The notes: generated by a model not told the origin, from the letters alone. A stretch of DNA of 64,000 nucleotides from Tetradesmus obliquus (GCA_030272155.1 CP126201.1:4512501-4576500), one strand, 5' to 3'; shown: positions 1-12,036, counted from the stretch's first letter. Numbers and translations: made by a program.

Positions 1-13
1 ACCCACAGCCCAA

Positions 14-20
<7 letters not shown>

Positions 21-51
<31 letters not shown>
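21..51. repeat. CTG microsatellite
   Basis: About ten CTG units, lying in the TSR3 intron that leaves the window on the left. Confidence 0.9.
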
Positions 52-71
52 CGTCATTGCCTGCCACGCAC

Positions 72-716
72 CACTTGAAGCGGCTCATGATGCCCCTGCT
101 CTCCTCCTGCAGCCCGCAGATCCACAGCGCGGCAGCCAGCGCCTCCGCACACGACAGCTTGCACGGCCGGCCTGCAAGCAGACATGACAGGCGCTGGTTG
201 TGAAGCAGACATACGTTGCAGGTCACAAGCGCTTGTTGTGGAGCAGACATACAATGTGGCAGCCAGCGCCTCCGCACACGACAGCTTGCACGGCCGGCCT
301 GCAAGGCAGAGCAGCGGTAGCACAGACACCGGCAGGCAGTGGTAGACCCCAGCAGAAAACGGCAGTCAGCGGTGCGAGGGCGTGTGAGTAAGAGCTGGCT
401 GTACAATGCAGAGCTCGAGCCAGTGTGCTTGCCTGCAGTTGCCAGCTGCAGTGAGGTAGCAGGGACAGGTGCAGCAGAGCGAGTGCAGGACACCAGATGT
501 CGGCCACGCGCACAGTGCAGCAGCCAGCAACAGCTTTTGCAGAGGCAGCCTGGCAGGCCAACCTTGTGTGGCTGCGGCAAGGTAGCAGATCACCAAAAGC
601 AGTGCAACTGTTGACAGCTCAGCATCGCCCTGCCCTGCCCCCTCACCGTAGTTGACTGGGTTGGCTGCCACGAAGAACGGCAGCAGGCGAGGAGCAGCAC
701 CCCTGATGCGCCCTGC

Positions 717-752
<36 letters not shown>

Positions 753-2739
753 GCAGCAGAAGGAGCAGCAGCAGTTCAATGATGTGCGCGTGTGTACAGC
801 GCGCAAACCAAGCATCATTGTAGATGCAGCTGGTGTGCAGCATCCTTCAGACCGCAGGTGCAGCACCACTTGCAGCTGAGCATGCATTTGCTGATCTCAC
901 TTGCTGTTGATGGTAGCTGTGCATGCAAGCAGCTCACCGAAGGGCACATCCTCCAGCCTGTTCCATGAGCAGTCCACCACTGCCAGGCCCTTGGCGCGGA
1001 TCAGCGGCGCATCCTCACGCGACACAACCCTGGTGGCAGCCAGCAGACAGACGGCAGCAGATGGCAGCAGATGGCAGCAGCGATGTCAGCAGCAGGCAGG
1101 CGGCAGCAGGCAGCATCTCACACGACACCAGCCTGACATGGCAGGCAGCAAAGCACAACATATGGCAGCAGATGGCAGAAGGCAATGAGCCAGGTCAGCA
1201 CACGGCGGCAAGCGGCAGGCAGAAAGCCCTTGGCGCGTATAAGCGGCGCATCCTCACGTGACACAACCCTGGTGGCAGCCAGCAAACAGATGGCAGTTGT
1301 AAACAAGCAAGTGGTTGTCAGCGACCCAGGCAGCGGTAATTGTAAACAAGCAAGTGGTTGTCAGCGACCCAGGCAGCGGTACGTAAGGAGCCTTACGTAC
1401 CGCTGACAACCACTTGCTTGTTTACAGCAGATGGCAGCAGATGGCAGCAGCCGTGTCAGCAGCAGGCAGGCCGCAGCAGGCAGCATCCTCACGCGACACC
1501 ACCCTGGCAGCAGGGAGCACATGACAACACATGGCAGCATACACACAAGACAGTAGGCCAGGTCAGTGCATGGCAGCATGCGTCAGGCGACAGGCGGCAG
1601 GCAGCAAGCCCTTGGCGCGGATCAGCGGCGCATCCTCACGCGGCACCACCCTGGCAAGACAGCAAGGGACATAGATGACAGCGAAGCACAACAGGTGGAA
1701 GCAGATGACAAAAGGCAGTAGACCAGGTCAGCTCATGGCAGCAGGCGGCAGGCAGCTGCTGCTGCGGCCGGGGCTGAGGATGACTGTTGGGACGGGTGTG
1801 CCTAGCCGCACTGCTGTGCTGGACATGACCACCCTGCACACGATAATAAAAGAACCTGATAAACACAACCCTGCACACGATAATAACAAAACCTGATGCA
1901 GCAGCGCACCTGCTGCCGCTGGGGCTGCAGATGACTCCAGGGAAGGGAGTGCCCAGCCGCAATGCTGTGCTGGACAACACAACCCTGGGCAAAACAGCCA
2001 AGGTTTAAACGAAGATAAACCAAAACCAACGCACCTGCTGCCGCTGGGGCTGAGGATGACGCCAGGGAAGGGTGTGCCCAGCCGCAGCTCCCCCACCACG
2101 CCCTGACGCACCAGCCGCGTGCCTGCATGGGGGTGGCAGCAGCAGCAGCAGCAGCGGCGGCGGCAGCAGCAGCACACATCAGGCATTGTGATTGCAGTAA
2201 ACAGCCCACAGCACACTGCATGGACACACGCAGCAGCAAGATTGCGCAGAAGCATGTGCCCGGTAGTCATCTCTACGCCTTCAGTTACTTTCACTTTCAC
2301 TTTCATGCACATCATCAAATTCATGCATGAAACATCGCCTGCTGCGCACCTCAAACCACAGACACTAGCACCCTCCACCTGATGCGCCGGATGCAAGCCC
2401 ACCCCATCACCACCAGCAGCAGAGCATCTTTCAAGCTGCTATCAGATGCCCAAACTCACCGGTGCAGCGCTTCTTATCGCACTGTCCCAGGTCCCACATA
2501 GCTAGCCGAATGCTGCTGCTGCTGCTGCCGGCTGCCTGCTGCTGCTCGTCCTGCTCATCGCCACTGCCAGCCTGGTCTGCTTGTGTCGGCAGGGTATTGT
2601 GCTCTGCTTGTTCTACTGCATCCTCCCCAAATCCAGGCCTGTGGTGCCGCCCTTTGCCTGGCTTGTTGCGGGGCTGCTTCTGGTGGCCGCCAGGGCGGGG
2701 CATGGCTGCTGCTGGTGCTGCTGCTGCTGATGGTGGCAC
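72..2739 (-). CDS. TSR3: TSR3-like 18S rRNA aminocarboxypropyltransferase (3' end beyond window)
   Basis: TSR3 transfers the aminocarboxypropyl group of S-adenosylmethionine to a hypermodified pseudouridine of 18S rRNA during small-subunit maturation. Five exons in continuous phase read leftward: 2739-2460, 2122-2035, 1029-938, 712-647, 171-72. In order they carry the family landmarks: LAMWDLGQCDKKRCTG; TRLVRQGVVGELRLG followed by PGVILSPSG; GLAVVDCSWNRLEDVPF; APRLLPFFVAANPVNYG; and RPCKLSCAEALAA ending SRFKW. The residues before LAMWD are a low-complexity leader rich in Gln, Ser and charged residues. The start at 2739 is the first Met of that frame; 2703 is an alternative. The gene continues left of base 72 past a good donor (GTGCGT). 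Three of its junctions have tandem partial copies in the introns. Identification rests on motif order and is firm; exact splice choice among copies is less certain. Confidence 0.87.
131..305 (-). repeat. Tandem copy of TSR3 exon 5 acceptor junction
   Basis: About 45 bases (acceptor CAG plus the first residues RPCKLSCAEALAA) occur at roughly 131-175, where the exon continues to its donor, and again at roughly 258-305, where the reading is lost after Ala-Ala. The distal copy keeps its AG and lies upstream of the used exon in transcription order. Confidence 0.85.
719..771. repeat. CAG/CTG-rich tract
   Basis: CAG run with some AAG variants, just upstream (in transcription sense) of the TSR3 exon 4 acceptor. 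Read on the minus strand it is a CTG tract abutting the 3' splice site. Confidence 0.8.
1029..1660 (-). repeat. Tandem copies of TSR3 exon 3 acceptor junction and GGCAGCAGAT minisatellite
   Basis: The 5' end of exon 3 with its CCACCAG-type acceptor recurs at about 1224-1280 and 1607-1655, with a shorter remnant near 1481-1508. These are embedded in a field of degenerate GGCAGCAGAT-like repeats. Only the copy ending at 938 continues to VVDCSW and a donor. Confidence 0.75.
1299..1424. repeat. Fold-back hairpin element in TSR3 intron
   Basis: A 14-base arm (1374-1387) is followed by a 4-base loop and its perfect reverse complement (1392-1405). A further arm of about 19 bases (near 1341-1360 with 1406-1424) extends the stem. 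The left half, with GTAAACAAGCAAGTGG, is itself present twice in direct orientation (from 1299 and from about 1342). Confidence 0.8.
1752..2090 (-). repeat. Tandem copies of TSR3 exon 2 donor junction
   Basis: The exon 2 end, coding LGTPFPGVILSPSG, with its donor is seen at 2090-2035 (used in the model). It recurs at about 1965-1910 (LGTPFPGVICSPSG, donor kept) and about 1810-1755 (LGTPVPTVILSP, donor lost). Period is about 125-155 bases. Confidence 0.82.
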
Positions 2740-3197
2740 AGCCTGCTGCTGCTAGTGCCGGCCAGGCTACTGGCGGTGCTGCCTGATGATGGATGTGCTG
2801 GGAGCACCAGCTGATGGTGCTTCGACAGGTGGTAAACGAAGACGTGAGGAACCACTTGGGGTGACCTGTGTATGTGTATCAGATGCTGCGAGGAGGGCTG
2901 CCTCTGTCGAAAGTGACTGACTGCTGCTGCTGGTGCTGCTGCCACAAGGAACACGACTGCCTGGCAGAAAACAAGAACACAGACACTAGTGAAAAACGGT
3001 TCATGAACACGTTCCTCTGTCTAAGGCCTTGTTGGCGTTCAAATACTCAAACCCTGCCTCGTCAGGGCTGGTTCCTGCTGTCGGTGTCTTTGCCGCAGTC
3101 GGGTGCCAATCCCACATGCTGCAATTGAAAGCTGCTTGATCTGATTGACCATCGGCTGTGCTGCACTTCCCACTCGACACGTTCAGCAGCAGCCAAA
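2740..3197. other. Divergent intergenic region between TSR3 and BCCP
   Basis: The two genes start about 460 bases apart on opposite strands, so this stretch must hold both promoters. I see no TATA box or other element that I would call. Confidence 0.5.
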
Positions 3198-5074
3198 ATG
3201 CAGCTCAGCAGGCCCTGCGTTCGCGGGCAGACCGCACTTAGGCAGTCATCACGTAGCGTGGCGTTGAAGGTGTGCAATGCTGTGACAATGGGCGAAGTTG
3301 CGAGCACCAGCAGGCCCAGTTCAGTGTATCTTATGTGACCTGTTGTGCCTGCAGCCCGTCCGCAGCGTGAGCCTGCGCGCTGCTGCAGAGGAGGTCGAGA
3401 TCGCAGCAAACAATGGGGCCGCGCCTTCTAGCGTGCCTTCAAACATGCTGGATTTCGAGGAGCTCTCTGACATCGTCAGGTCAGCCAAGCGGCGCAATTC
3501 AGTTGCTTCAGATGCAGCCAGATAGCGCAAACTTCATTATACTTACGGTAGATTTATGGTATTTTGGCAGAGGTCTTGCTCGAGTTGTTTGGGCTTCGAA
3601 AGTGCTGCCTTCAGCCCAGGCGTTACGTCGAAAGCAGTGCTGCTGCGGTTGGTCAATTGATGGCTTGCAGCACATCTTATCACTAAAGATGTCTTTAGCA
3701 GCCGCTGGTGGCAGCGGGCACTGGTCTTGGGTCTCTAGGCTCACCAAGCCAGGATGGCACAGCAGCAGTACCAGCGTGCAGTGCTGACAACCGCATCAGA
3801 GTGCAGAAGCAGGTTGTGTTTGACCAGACTTGGCATGCTTGCGTGCTTGCAGGATGGTCAACGACACTGACATTGTGGAGCTGGAGCTGAAGAGCAAGCG
3901 CTTCAGCCTGTCACTGAAGAAGAAGGCAGCACTGCAGGAGCAGGTGGTGCAGGTGGGTGCATCACATGGGGCGTCACTTTGTCATTTCAAACATACAACA
4001 GCCCAGGCTGTGTATCTTTGTCCGGCTAGTACCCCTGCCCACGGTCCAACTCTGCAAGTCCTGGCGAGTGTATGAAGTATACCGGAGCGAGTCATAGCCA
4101 TTTGCAGTTGTGACTGCCCATGAAGCTTGCCGACGCAATTTGAAAAAATCTGCTGCATGTGCAAACTCAACTCTGCGCTCTCGCCAATATTCTACCGCCG
4201 TGCTGCAGGTGGTGCAGGCAGCACCGGTGGCCATGGCCGCGCCGGCGCCAGCAGCTGCTGCACCAGCAGCGGCACCAGCAGCAGCAGCACCCGCGCCGGC
4301 GCCAGCAGCGCCCAAGCCAGCAGCAGCACCAGTGGTGGAGGGAGTGGAGGTGACCAGCCCCATGAGCGGCACCATGTACAGGTGAGCCTTTTTCCCTCTT
4401 TCAGTGTCGGACGCATGCTTTGTTGTATGATACGAACCCCTGCGGTTGGCTTGACAGTGGTTGAGGCGGTGGGGTCGTCAGCCGCACGGGCCTGTGGCCT
4501 ATGTACAGTCTTATACCAGCCCTATGGGCCTATATACAGCTGTGCAGCCTGAATATTGAAGCCAGGGATGAATGTATGTTGTTGTTATGTTGCCAACTCC
4601 TGCGGTTCTTGATGGTAACGTTAGGCCAGCATCAGTTGCACATCTGGACGGCTGCCATGACACATGCCATGTGCCCTTGCGGGTGACAGAATGTGTAACC
4701 AGTTCAGTAGTCTGACCGTCAGCTGTAGTCTTCAAGGAGTCGCGTGCTGCCTTTGCACAGATCAGGCAGCAACTGAACGGATCCAACACCCAGCAGCACA
4801 GCACACCATGTAGCTGCTTCTGACATCGCAATTCGCCTGGAGCAACGCAGCGCAGCATCATACGCGGCCAGCTTCAACGACCGTGTCGCAACATATCAAT
4901 TGTGTTCTGGTGTGCGTCACCCTCATTCACAGCCGGTAATCATGGCGGTGGCCTAACCTCGCCGTCCTGCTGCTGTGTTGCCCTGTTGCTGCTGCCAGGG
5001 CTGCTGCGCCTGGCGAGCCTCCCTTCTGCAAGGAGGGCGACCGCGTGAAGAAGGGCCAGACGGTGTGCATCATT

Positions 5075-5105
<31 letters not shown>

Positions 5106-5188
5106 TGGGTTCAAGGCTTGGGTTTCTAGTGGGTGCTGCAGCTTAGGGCTCTGGGCCACCAGGCAGGGCATATGTCTGGCACATCTTT

Positions 5189-5219
<31 letters not shown>

Positions 5220-5805
5220 TGGGTTCAAGGCTTGGGGCTTTGGTTTGTAACGGGTGCTGTACCTCAGGTTTAGGGTTGTGCAGCTCATTTTTCGGGATAT
5301 GTAGCTCATGATTAGAGTTATGCAGCTCATGTTTGGGGTTGTGCAGCTCATGTTTAGGATTGTGCAGCTCAGGTTTAGGGTTGTGCAGCTCATGTTTAGG
5401 GTTGTGCATCTCAGGTTTAGGGTTCAGCTCAGGTTTTGGGATATGTAGCTCAGGGTTTGAGATGGCAGGGCGTTTCAGAGGGGGCGGCCAGCTGATGGTG
5501 AAAGCCAGGCTGGGACAGGGGTGGGGTTAGCAGCCTGGACTTGATACGGCAGTGATTGAGGCTGAGGTGTGATCACACATGACGCGCTGCATTGTTGCTT
5601 GCTTGCAGCCTTGCGACAATACCCTACGGGCATTGCTGAGGTCTTTGCCTGTGAAACCATTTCACACATGACTTCAATATAACATGCTGCTGCCGTGCAT
5701 CCTTTGCTGCCACAGGCTGAAGTTGCTGGCACAGTGGTGAAGGCATGCGTGGAGAATGGCCAGTCTGTGACACCCGGCCAGCCTCTGTTCATCATCAAGC
5801 CCTAA
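3198..5805 (+). CDS. accB: Biotin carboxyl carrier protein of plastid acetyl-CoA carboxylase
   Basis: This is the biotin-bearing subunit of heteromeric acetyl-CoA carboxylase, which carries carboxyl groups between biotin carboxylase and carboxyltransferase in plastid fatty-acid synthesis. Six in-phase exons: 3198-3269, 3355-3479, 3853-3952, 4209-4381, 4999-5104, 5716-5805 (221 residues). The start AAAATG opens a Ser/Arg-rich, acid-poor leader typical of a plastid transit peptide, with [10 protein letters not shown] near the likely cleavage region. Then come [27 protein letters not shown], a flexible Ala/Pro linker (residues about 100-145), [11 protein letters not shown], and the biotinylation motif [10 protein letters not shown] whose Lys is the attachment site. 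The protein ends [12 protein letters not shown]. Intron 5 carries a duplicated exon-end and a minisatellite. A TGTAA signal follows the stop by about 80 bases. Confidence 0.93.
5075..5241 (+). repeat. Tandem copy of BCCP exon 5 donor junction
   Basis: The last 30 bases of exon 5 ([10 protein letters not shown]) plus the donor GTGGGTTCAAGGCTTGGG are repeated 114 bases downstream (from 5189). The copy includes the biotinylation codon and a complete donor. Confidence 0.9.
5275..5460. repeat. Minisatellite with TTTAGGG units in BCCP intron 5
   Basis: Units of about 18-20 bases of the type TTTAGGGTTGTGCAGCTCA are repeated roughly eight to ten times with variants. The embedded TTTAGGG equals the plant/green-algal telomere unit, but it is interspersed rather than in a pure array. 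Confidence 0.8.
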
Positions 5806-5883
5806 GCAGCTGCTGCGGATCTGCTGTTTGAATCAGCGTGCGACAGCTGAAGCAGTTGAGGCAGGGCTCGGCATACTTATAGC

Positions 5884-5888
5884 TGTAA
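5884..5888 (+). terminator. TGTAA polyadenylation signal of BCCP
   Basis: TGTAA about 80 bases after the stop. It matches the usual chlorophyte poly(A) signal. Confidence 0.55.
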
Positions 5889-7320
5889 GGGAGACTGCTG
5901 TGTCAGCCATGGTGTATTCATGGCGGTGCATGCAGCATCTCGTTGGCAATTTGGAACTGTGCAAAGCGTGTATGACAGCAGAGCAGCCGCAGAGGCAGGG
6001 CAGCATATGTGGCAGCACATCATTGCCATTGCTGGGCATGTATGCTCTACCAGGCATGGCCAAAGTTTGCGAGTCTTTGCGGATTTTTCTGGCGTTGGCT
6101 GTTGGACTGGTCTTGAGCTGAAGGGGTATCAGCTGGCTGTTGCTCATGCAGCAGCAGCAGCAGCAGCAGGTGGAGCGCTGCTGGGTTGAGGGTTGGGTCT
6201 TGGTTGTTGGTCATGGACTGGTTTGCTGACTGCGAGTGACGTTGTCTGCCGTGTTGGCCGCCACTATGCTACAATGAAGCAAGTGGCATGCGCTGCAATG
6301 TCTGGATGAGTAGTTGGACAGGGCTGTCAGGCTTACAGCGCGCAGCAAGTAGTGCAAGAGTGCTGTACAGTGCTGTTTGATTGTGCAGAGGCATGCTGCT
6401 GTGGGGTGTAGGCGAAACAAAAGGACAGTGCATGTCATTGCTGCTCAGAAGTTCTGTCAGGTGTGCCACGGTGCGACTGTGCGTCCTGCAATGCTGCTGA
6501 CAGTGCGGCGGCAGCAGCCACACTGCCACTGTATTAGTAGCGCTTTAGTATGTGGCTTGCAGACCGTGGATTGTTTGGGGTCTGCAACATATGTGGCGCG
6601 TTACATTCACTGTAGTGCTGCCTTTCGAGCGCCCGGCAGTGCAGTAAAATTTTTAGCGCTTACGGTCACTGGTTGCATAAAACTGCTGTATGTGTGTGGT
6701 GGGTGTTTGCAGACAGAAGGACAGTTCCAGCTGGTCTTTTGTAGCCTGCTGGGCAGCTGAGAGGAGCTTGCCAGCAGTGATGTAACTGATGCCAGAGGCT
6801 GGTCCTGACGCGTTTGATATCTTGAAGCTGCGGTTAATGAGGTCAAAGCGCATGCAATACAGAGCTCTACCGCGTTGAAGAGGTGCATAATCGGCCAGCG
6901 TTGAGCTAGTGCTAAGCAGGTGCAGCAGCAGCGAGTTGGGTGACAGTCAGGGAATTCGTACAAAGGCATGCCCATCTGGTTTGCATCATGTTAATTGGTA
7001 TGATGTAATGAATATGCAAGGCCGCCTTAGGCTGATGTCGATCTTCAAGTATCTAGCACTCCGGTAAGAAACTGTGTGTCATCAGCCACCGCTTAGGTAA
7101 CCTGTGCACGTAGCAGGGAGATTGAAGAGAGGCATACCTCATCACAGTACTAATGATGGCGAAGCGGTGACTGATGATCGTGGTTCGGGCATGTCCATCG
7201 ACGTCATGGGACAAAGGCAGTGCAGCTCTCACAGTGCTCTGTCCGTGTCGAGCGTGCACGAAGTGATGTGATGATAGGCGATATGAATACGGCAGCATGG
7301 AGGTGCTGTTGATAGCCGCG
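5889..7320. other. Intergenic region, no gene seen
   Basis: Open frames here are short and lack splice-consistent continuation or family motifs. It holds a short GCAGCAGCAG run near 6150 and presumably the promoter of the downstream kinase. Confidence 0.5.
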
Positions 7321-8321
7321 ATGCCACCAGCATTTGGGAGCAGCAGCAAACTTGCTGGCTGGCTGTGCTTGCTGTTGTGCGCTAACAGCAGCATACAGGG
7401 CTGTGTTGGTCAACGCAAGGAGGAAAAGGTGGCCTGGCTGGTTCCTGAAGGTGAGCTGCTGGGCACACAGCCCTGTATCAGCAGGCAGCAGCAAGCCAGC
7501 AGTGCAGATTCTATTACATCACTGCGCTTGGTGACATCACTGCCTACATATGCAGCTGGAATGCCTGCTGGGTATCCTTGCACACACATGCACAAACACA
7601 TCATGCCCGCACCAGCAGACTACTTTGGCACATGCCGATCAGGGATCGTCTCAGCTTGACGCAACGCAACTAGCACAGCACACTACAACCAGCCCGCCGC
7701 AGCATTGCAGCAGCTGCAATCACACTGGGCACATCTAGATACATGTTGCAAAGTTTACAAGCCATCCAGCAAGGCTGCCTGCATCCTGCATATGCCGCCC
7801 TGCACCCGCGCAGCTTTTCTGCAAGCAAGCGGCAGCCAGAAAGCCAAAAGCACAACCATCACACAAGCAGATGAATCCAAAGTTTCTAAACTGCGCAACT
7901 CACCCATAGCTGCTCTCATGCATGCGTGTTGATGTCCATCCTGACCCTGCTCGATCATATTGTGCACCCGCACCGCTTTCCTGCAAGCAGGCGGCAGCCA
8001 GGCTGCAGTGCCTGCGGGTGCCGCCACCTTTGCCAAGGCTGAGGAGTTCCTCACGGCCAAGCACTTGGCTGTGTATGATACGCTGATGATGACAGCAGAC
8101 TACAGCATAACAGCAGAGGCCTGGGGCCAGAAGCGCTTCAGTCTGCAGCGCAATTTGACCATCGCATCCCCGCCCGGGTTTGTGTTCAAACTGGAGTTTG
8201 ACTTTATAACACAGGGCCTCGCGGTGCCGAAAGGAATAACAGTTACGTTGCGCAGCATTGCGCTGGGCAAAGTGCGGGACACGGCCGGCTGGTCGCTGCC
8301 GTTCTTCACAGGTGAGCAGGC

Positions 8322-8365
<44 letters not shown>

Positions 8366-10295
8366 GCTCGCAGGTGAGCTCTGCAGCGGCAGTCGCCGCC
8401 GCCGCCGCCGCCGCAGCAGCAGCAGCAGCAGCAGCAGCACTATCTGCATGGGCAGCGGCTGCTATGTGACTCACCTTGTGGGGCCCGGCTGTGACCTTGC
8501 TTGTGTTTTATTTGCCACCTTTTTGTACTGCAAATGCAGGGGATGGTGGCACCATGATCTTGCTGAGTGTGGTGCGGACGCGCCTGGCATGCCTGCCTGT
8601 GGCTCCAACCCTACCAGCAACTTTAACTGCCACTCCGAGGCCAGCAGGCTTGCCAGGCAAGCAGCGAGTCAGCATTTTGGACTATTACTGGCGCGGGCAT
8701 GTCTACCCAGGATCTTTCCACTCCTCAGATCTGGCACTCACCCTCGGGCCCGGCGATGTGGACGACATGCAGTCGTTCAAGGGTTATAACATGTTACAAA
8801 TCAATGTAACAAGGGTGTGCCTGAGCTACGTGCCGAAGGACTGCACAGACCCGCCGGACATCTGCCTGAAGCGAGCAACACAGGCCATGCTGTATGGCAA
8901 CAGCAGCGCACGGGGCAGCAGTGGAGAGCTGACGCCTCAGGCACTGCTAGCGGCGATTGTGGTGCCGGTAGTTGCAGCAGGTGGGTGGCAGTGCGGTGGC
9001 AACACGACAACGCAGTGATGGAAGGGTGACGCCTGTTTCTCTGGATGTTGGTTGAGGAGATGCTCACGTGCGGTGTCTTGAAGGATACACAATGGCAATG
9101 TGTGACGGCTGCGCCTGAAATTGTGTCGTTGCTGCTCTCACACGTAACGGCTTTCTCTGCTTGCTGCTCTTTTGCTGTGCCTTGCTGCAGCTGTGGTGCT
9201 GGCAGCTGTAACAGGCCTGCTTCTGTTGCGCCGGCGCAAGCAGCAGGGCAAACAGCTGCCAATTCTGCAGCACGACAAGCAGCAGAAGCAGCAGAAGCAG
9301 CAACAGCACGAGCTGCTGCTTGCCGAAGCATCTTCAGGCAAGCTGCCACCCTCGCCAACATCACTGCAGCGACATCAGCTGCGACAACAGCAGCAGCAGC
9401 AGCAGGTGGCGTGTGCGCGCAGCGTCACTTCGAGTCACCGTGGCGAGGGTGCTGCTGCTGCTGGCGGCAGTGGCGGCTGGGGCTCCGGGCCTGCTGCTGA
9501 GCGGCTGGCCAACATCTGCAGGTGGGGCGGCGGTGGGGTTGGTTGCTGCTTCTGATGTGGGAGGCACAGCTGCTTCAAGTGTGGCAGTGCACGTGCAGCG
9601 CAGCATGCTTTGTGTACATTTCCAGTGCATTGAGACACACGCTGCAGCACATCAGAACAACGAAGAGAAGAACGAGGCTCCGCAGAACCTTCCCTCACAG
9701 GACTGCCTTGGACTTTCCCAATGTATCTATCGCTGTCGCTGCTGCTGCTGCACACCTGCCTCTCCCTGCCACTGCCTGCTGCCCTGCCTCAACCACCACC
9801 ACCTGTACCTGTTACTGTCGCTGCTGCCGCTGCATGTGCGCCTCACTCTGCCTGCTGCCCTTCCTCCACCACCCCCGGCGCGTGCAGCGGCGCCAGCGGC
9901 ACCATTGAGGACGTGGCCACGGGGGCGGCAGGCGCTGGCAGTGCTGACGGCAGCAGCGGCTGGCGGCTGATGGCCTGCCACAACGCGCCAGAGTTCAGGG
10001 ACGCCACGCCCAAGGACAGGATCACGCTGGGTGAGTGGGCGGGGGCGCGCTGGATCTGGCTGTCTGCGCTTCGCTGATGATGCAACCTGGCTGCAACCTG
10101 GCTGCTACTGCTTCGACGGACAGTTCACAAGTCGTGTTTGCCTGCTGCTTTGTGTAGTGTGGCCAGGCAAGGTCCGTCCCAGACACCATTCAGCTGCGAT
10201 GTTGTGTGTACCGTGGGGTTTGGCTGCCTGTCTTGTGTTGTGGCTGTTGTCCAAGCTCTCGCTTGATGTACTGCTTCCTGGTGCTGACATATTTG

Positions 10296-10342
<47 letters not shown>

Positions 10343-11058
10343 CACTGCTTCTGCTGCTGCTGCTGTTGCTGCTGCTGCTACTGCTGCTGCTGCTGCCTGG
10401 GTCAGGCCTGCTGCTAGGCGTGGGCAGCTTTGGCCGCGTGTACAAGGGCAGCTGGCGGGGCATGGAGGTGGCAGTCAAGGTGCTGCACCACGACAGCAAC
10501 ACGGCAGCAGCAGTGGCCAACGAGGTGGACCTGGTCATGAGCTTCAAGTGAGGGTGGAGCAGGAGTAACGGGGTCTGCTGCTGCTGTGCTGCGACTGCTG
10601 ATCTGCGAGGGTGCTGGCTCGTGTGTGTGTGGTGCCGAGCCGATGCAGTGCCCTGCAACCCTGCGCACACGTGGCAATCATGCGCAACACCAGCTGCACT
10701 TGCCATCAGCTGCTGCTGCTGCTGCTGGCCCTCCTTCCTGCTGCTGCTGCCCCTCCCCTCCCCCAGGCACCCCAACATCACCACAGCCTTCCACTTTGTG
10801 ACCTGGAACTACGAAATCACAGCAGCAGATGCAACAACACCGGCTGCAGCAGTAAACAGCGCAGGCTGCCCTCTTGAGAAGATGAAGCAGCAGGCGCATT
10901 CCTCTACTTTACAAGATCAGTCAATGCAGAGGGATTCAGAGCAGGGGGAAGCAGCAGCAGCAGCAGCAGCAGGCGCTGCTGCAGGTCATGCTACCAGCAG
11001 CACTTCTAGCGCAGGTGCAATCGCGCTGCTGAAGCGCAACTGTAACCCAGCAGCAGCA

Positions 11059-11094
<36 letters not shown>

Positions 11095-12036
11095 CTGCCC
11101 ACTTTGGTTGAGCAGCCTTCTCGCACTTCTGTTGACTCTGCGAGTCAGCAGCAGGTGGTGGTGCCGATAGGTGCACTCAGCCGAGCTGCATGCAGCAACG
11201 GCAGCAGCAGCAGCGCTGGCATGAGCAATGGCATCGCCGCAGGACACTCACCAGCAGCAGCAGCAGCAGCAGCAGATCGACCAGCAATCCTGCAGCCAGC
11301 AGCAGCAGCAGCAGCAGCAGCAGGGCTTGATCATGCAGAGACTGCGCTGCCAGCAGCAGCAGCAGCAACAGCAGCAGGAGGCGGCTGGTTGTCTACTGCT
11401 GATTGCCCGCACAGCAGCAGCATCAGTAACACAGGCAGCTTCTACATACAACCAGAGTTCAACACACCGCCTCCAGCAGCAGCAGCAGCAGCGCCAGATG
11501 CTGTGGTGTCAGCAACAACAGACTCACAGCCGGTGCAGCTGTGGCCAGCTAACCCACATGGCCAGCACCAGCGGCAATTTGTAGTGCTGACACCGCTGCA
11601 TATAGAGCGCATCCCTGACCTGCAGCTACCACATCAGCAGCAGCAGCAGCAGCTCAGCAATCCGGTGCCGCAGCAGACGTCAACAGAGTGCAACAACAGC
11701 GCGGGCCGCAGCGGTGCTGCTGCGCGGCGTGCGGCGCCGTGTGAGGCGCAGACGTGGCTGGTCATGGAGTACTGCAACGGCGGGTGAGGGAGGGCAGGCA
11801 TTTACTCTGACTCGCATCGGAGCAGTCATATAGACAAGCGAAGCACACTGAGTGACTAAGCTTTCGTTAACAAGCTGTCGGCGCTGACTGGAGCAGGCGT
11901 GGACGAGCTGTTCACGGTGCACACTATCTGGTTGCCTGGATGGGTCACTGTGCTTGTTATGTGTTGCATTTGATGTTACACCATGCAACGTCCCTGCTGT
12001 TACTGGCTCACAATCTCAAGCATCTTTCCACTCTGC

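Noticed and set aside
366-887. Long minus-strand open frame as a single 173-residue protein
   Set aside because: Only the NPVNYG part is coding (TSR3 exon 4). The rest runs through intron and a CTG repeat giving a cysteine run.
5275-5460. True telomere or chromosome end
   Set aside because: The heptamer is interspersed with other sequence and lies inside an intron with genes on both sides.
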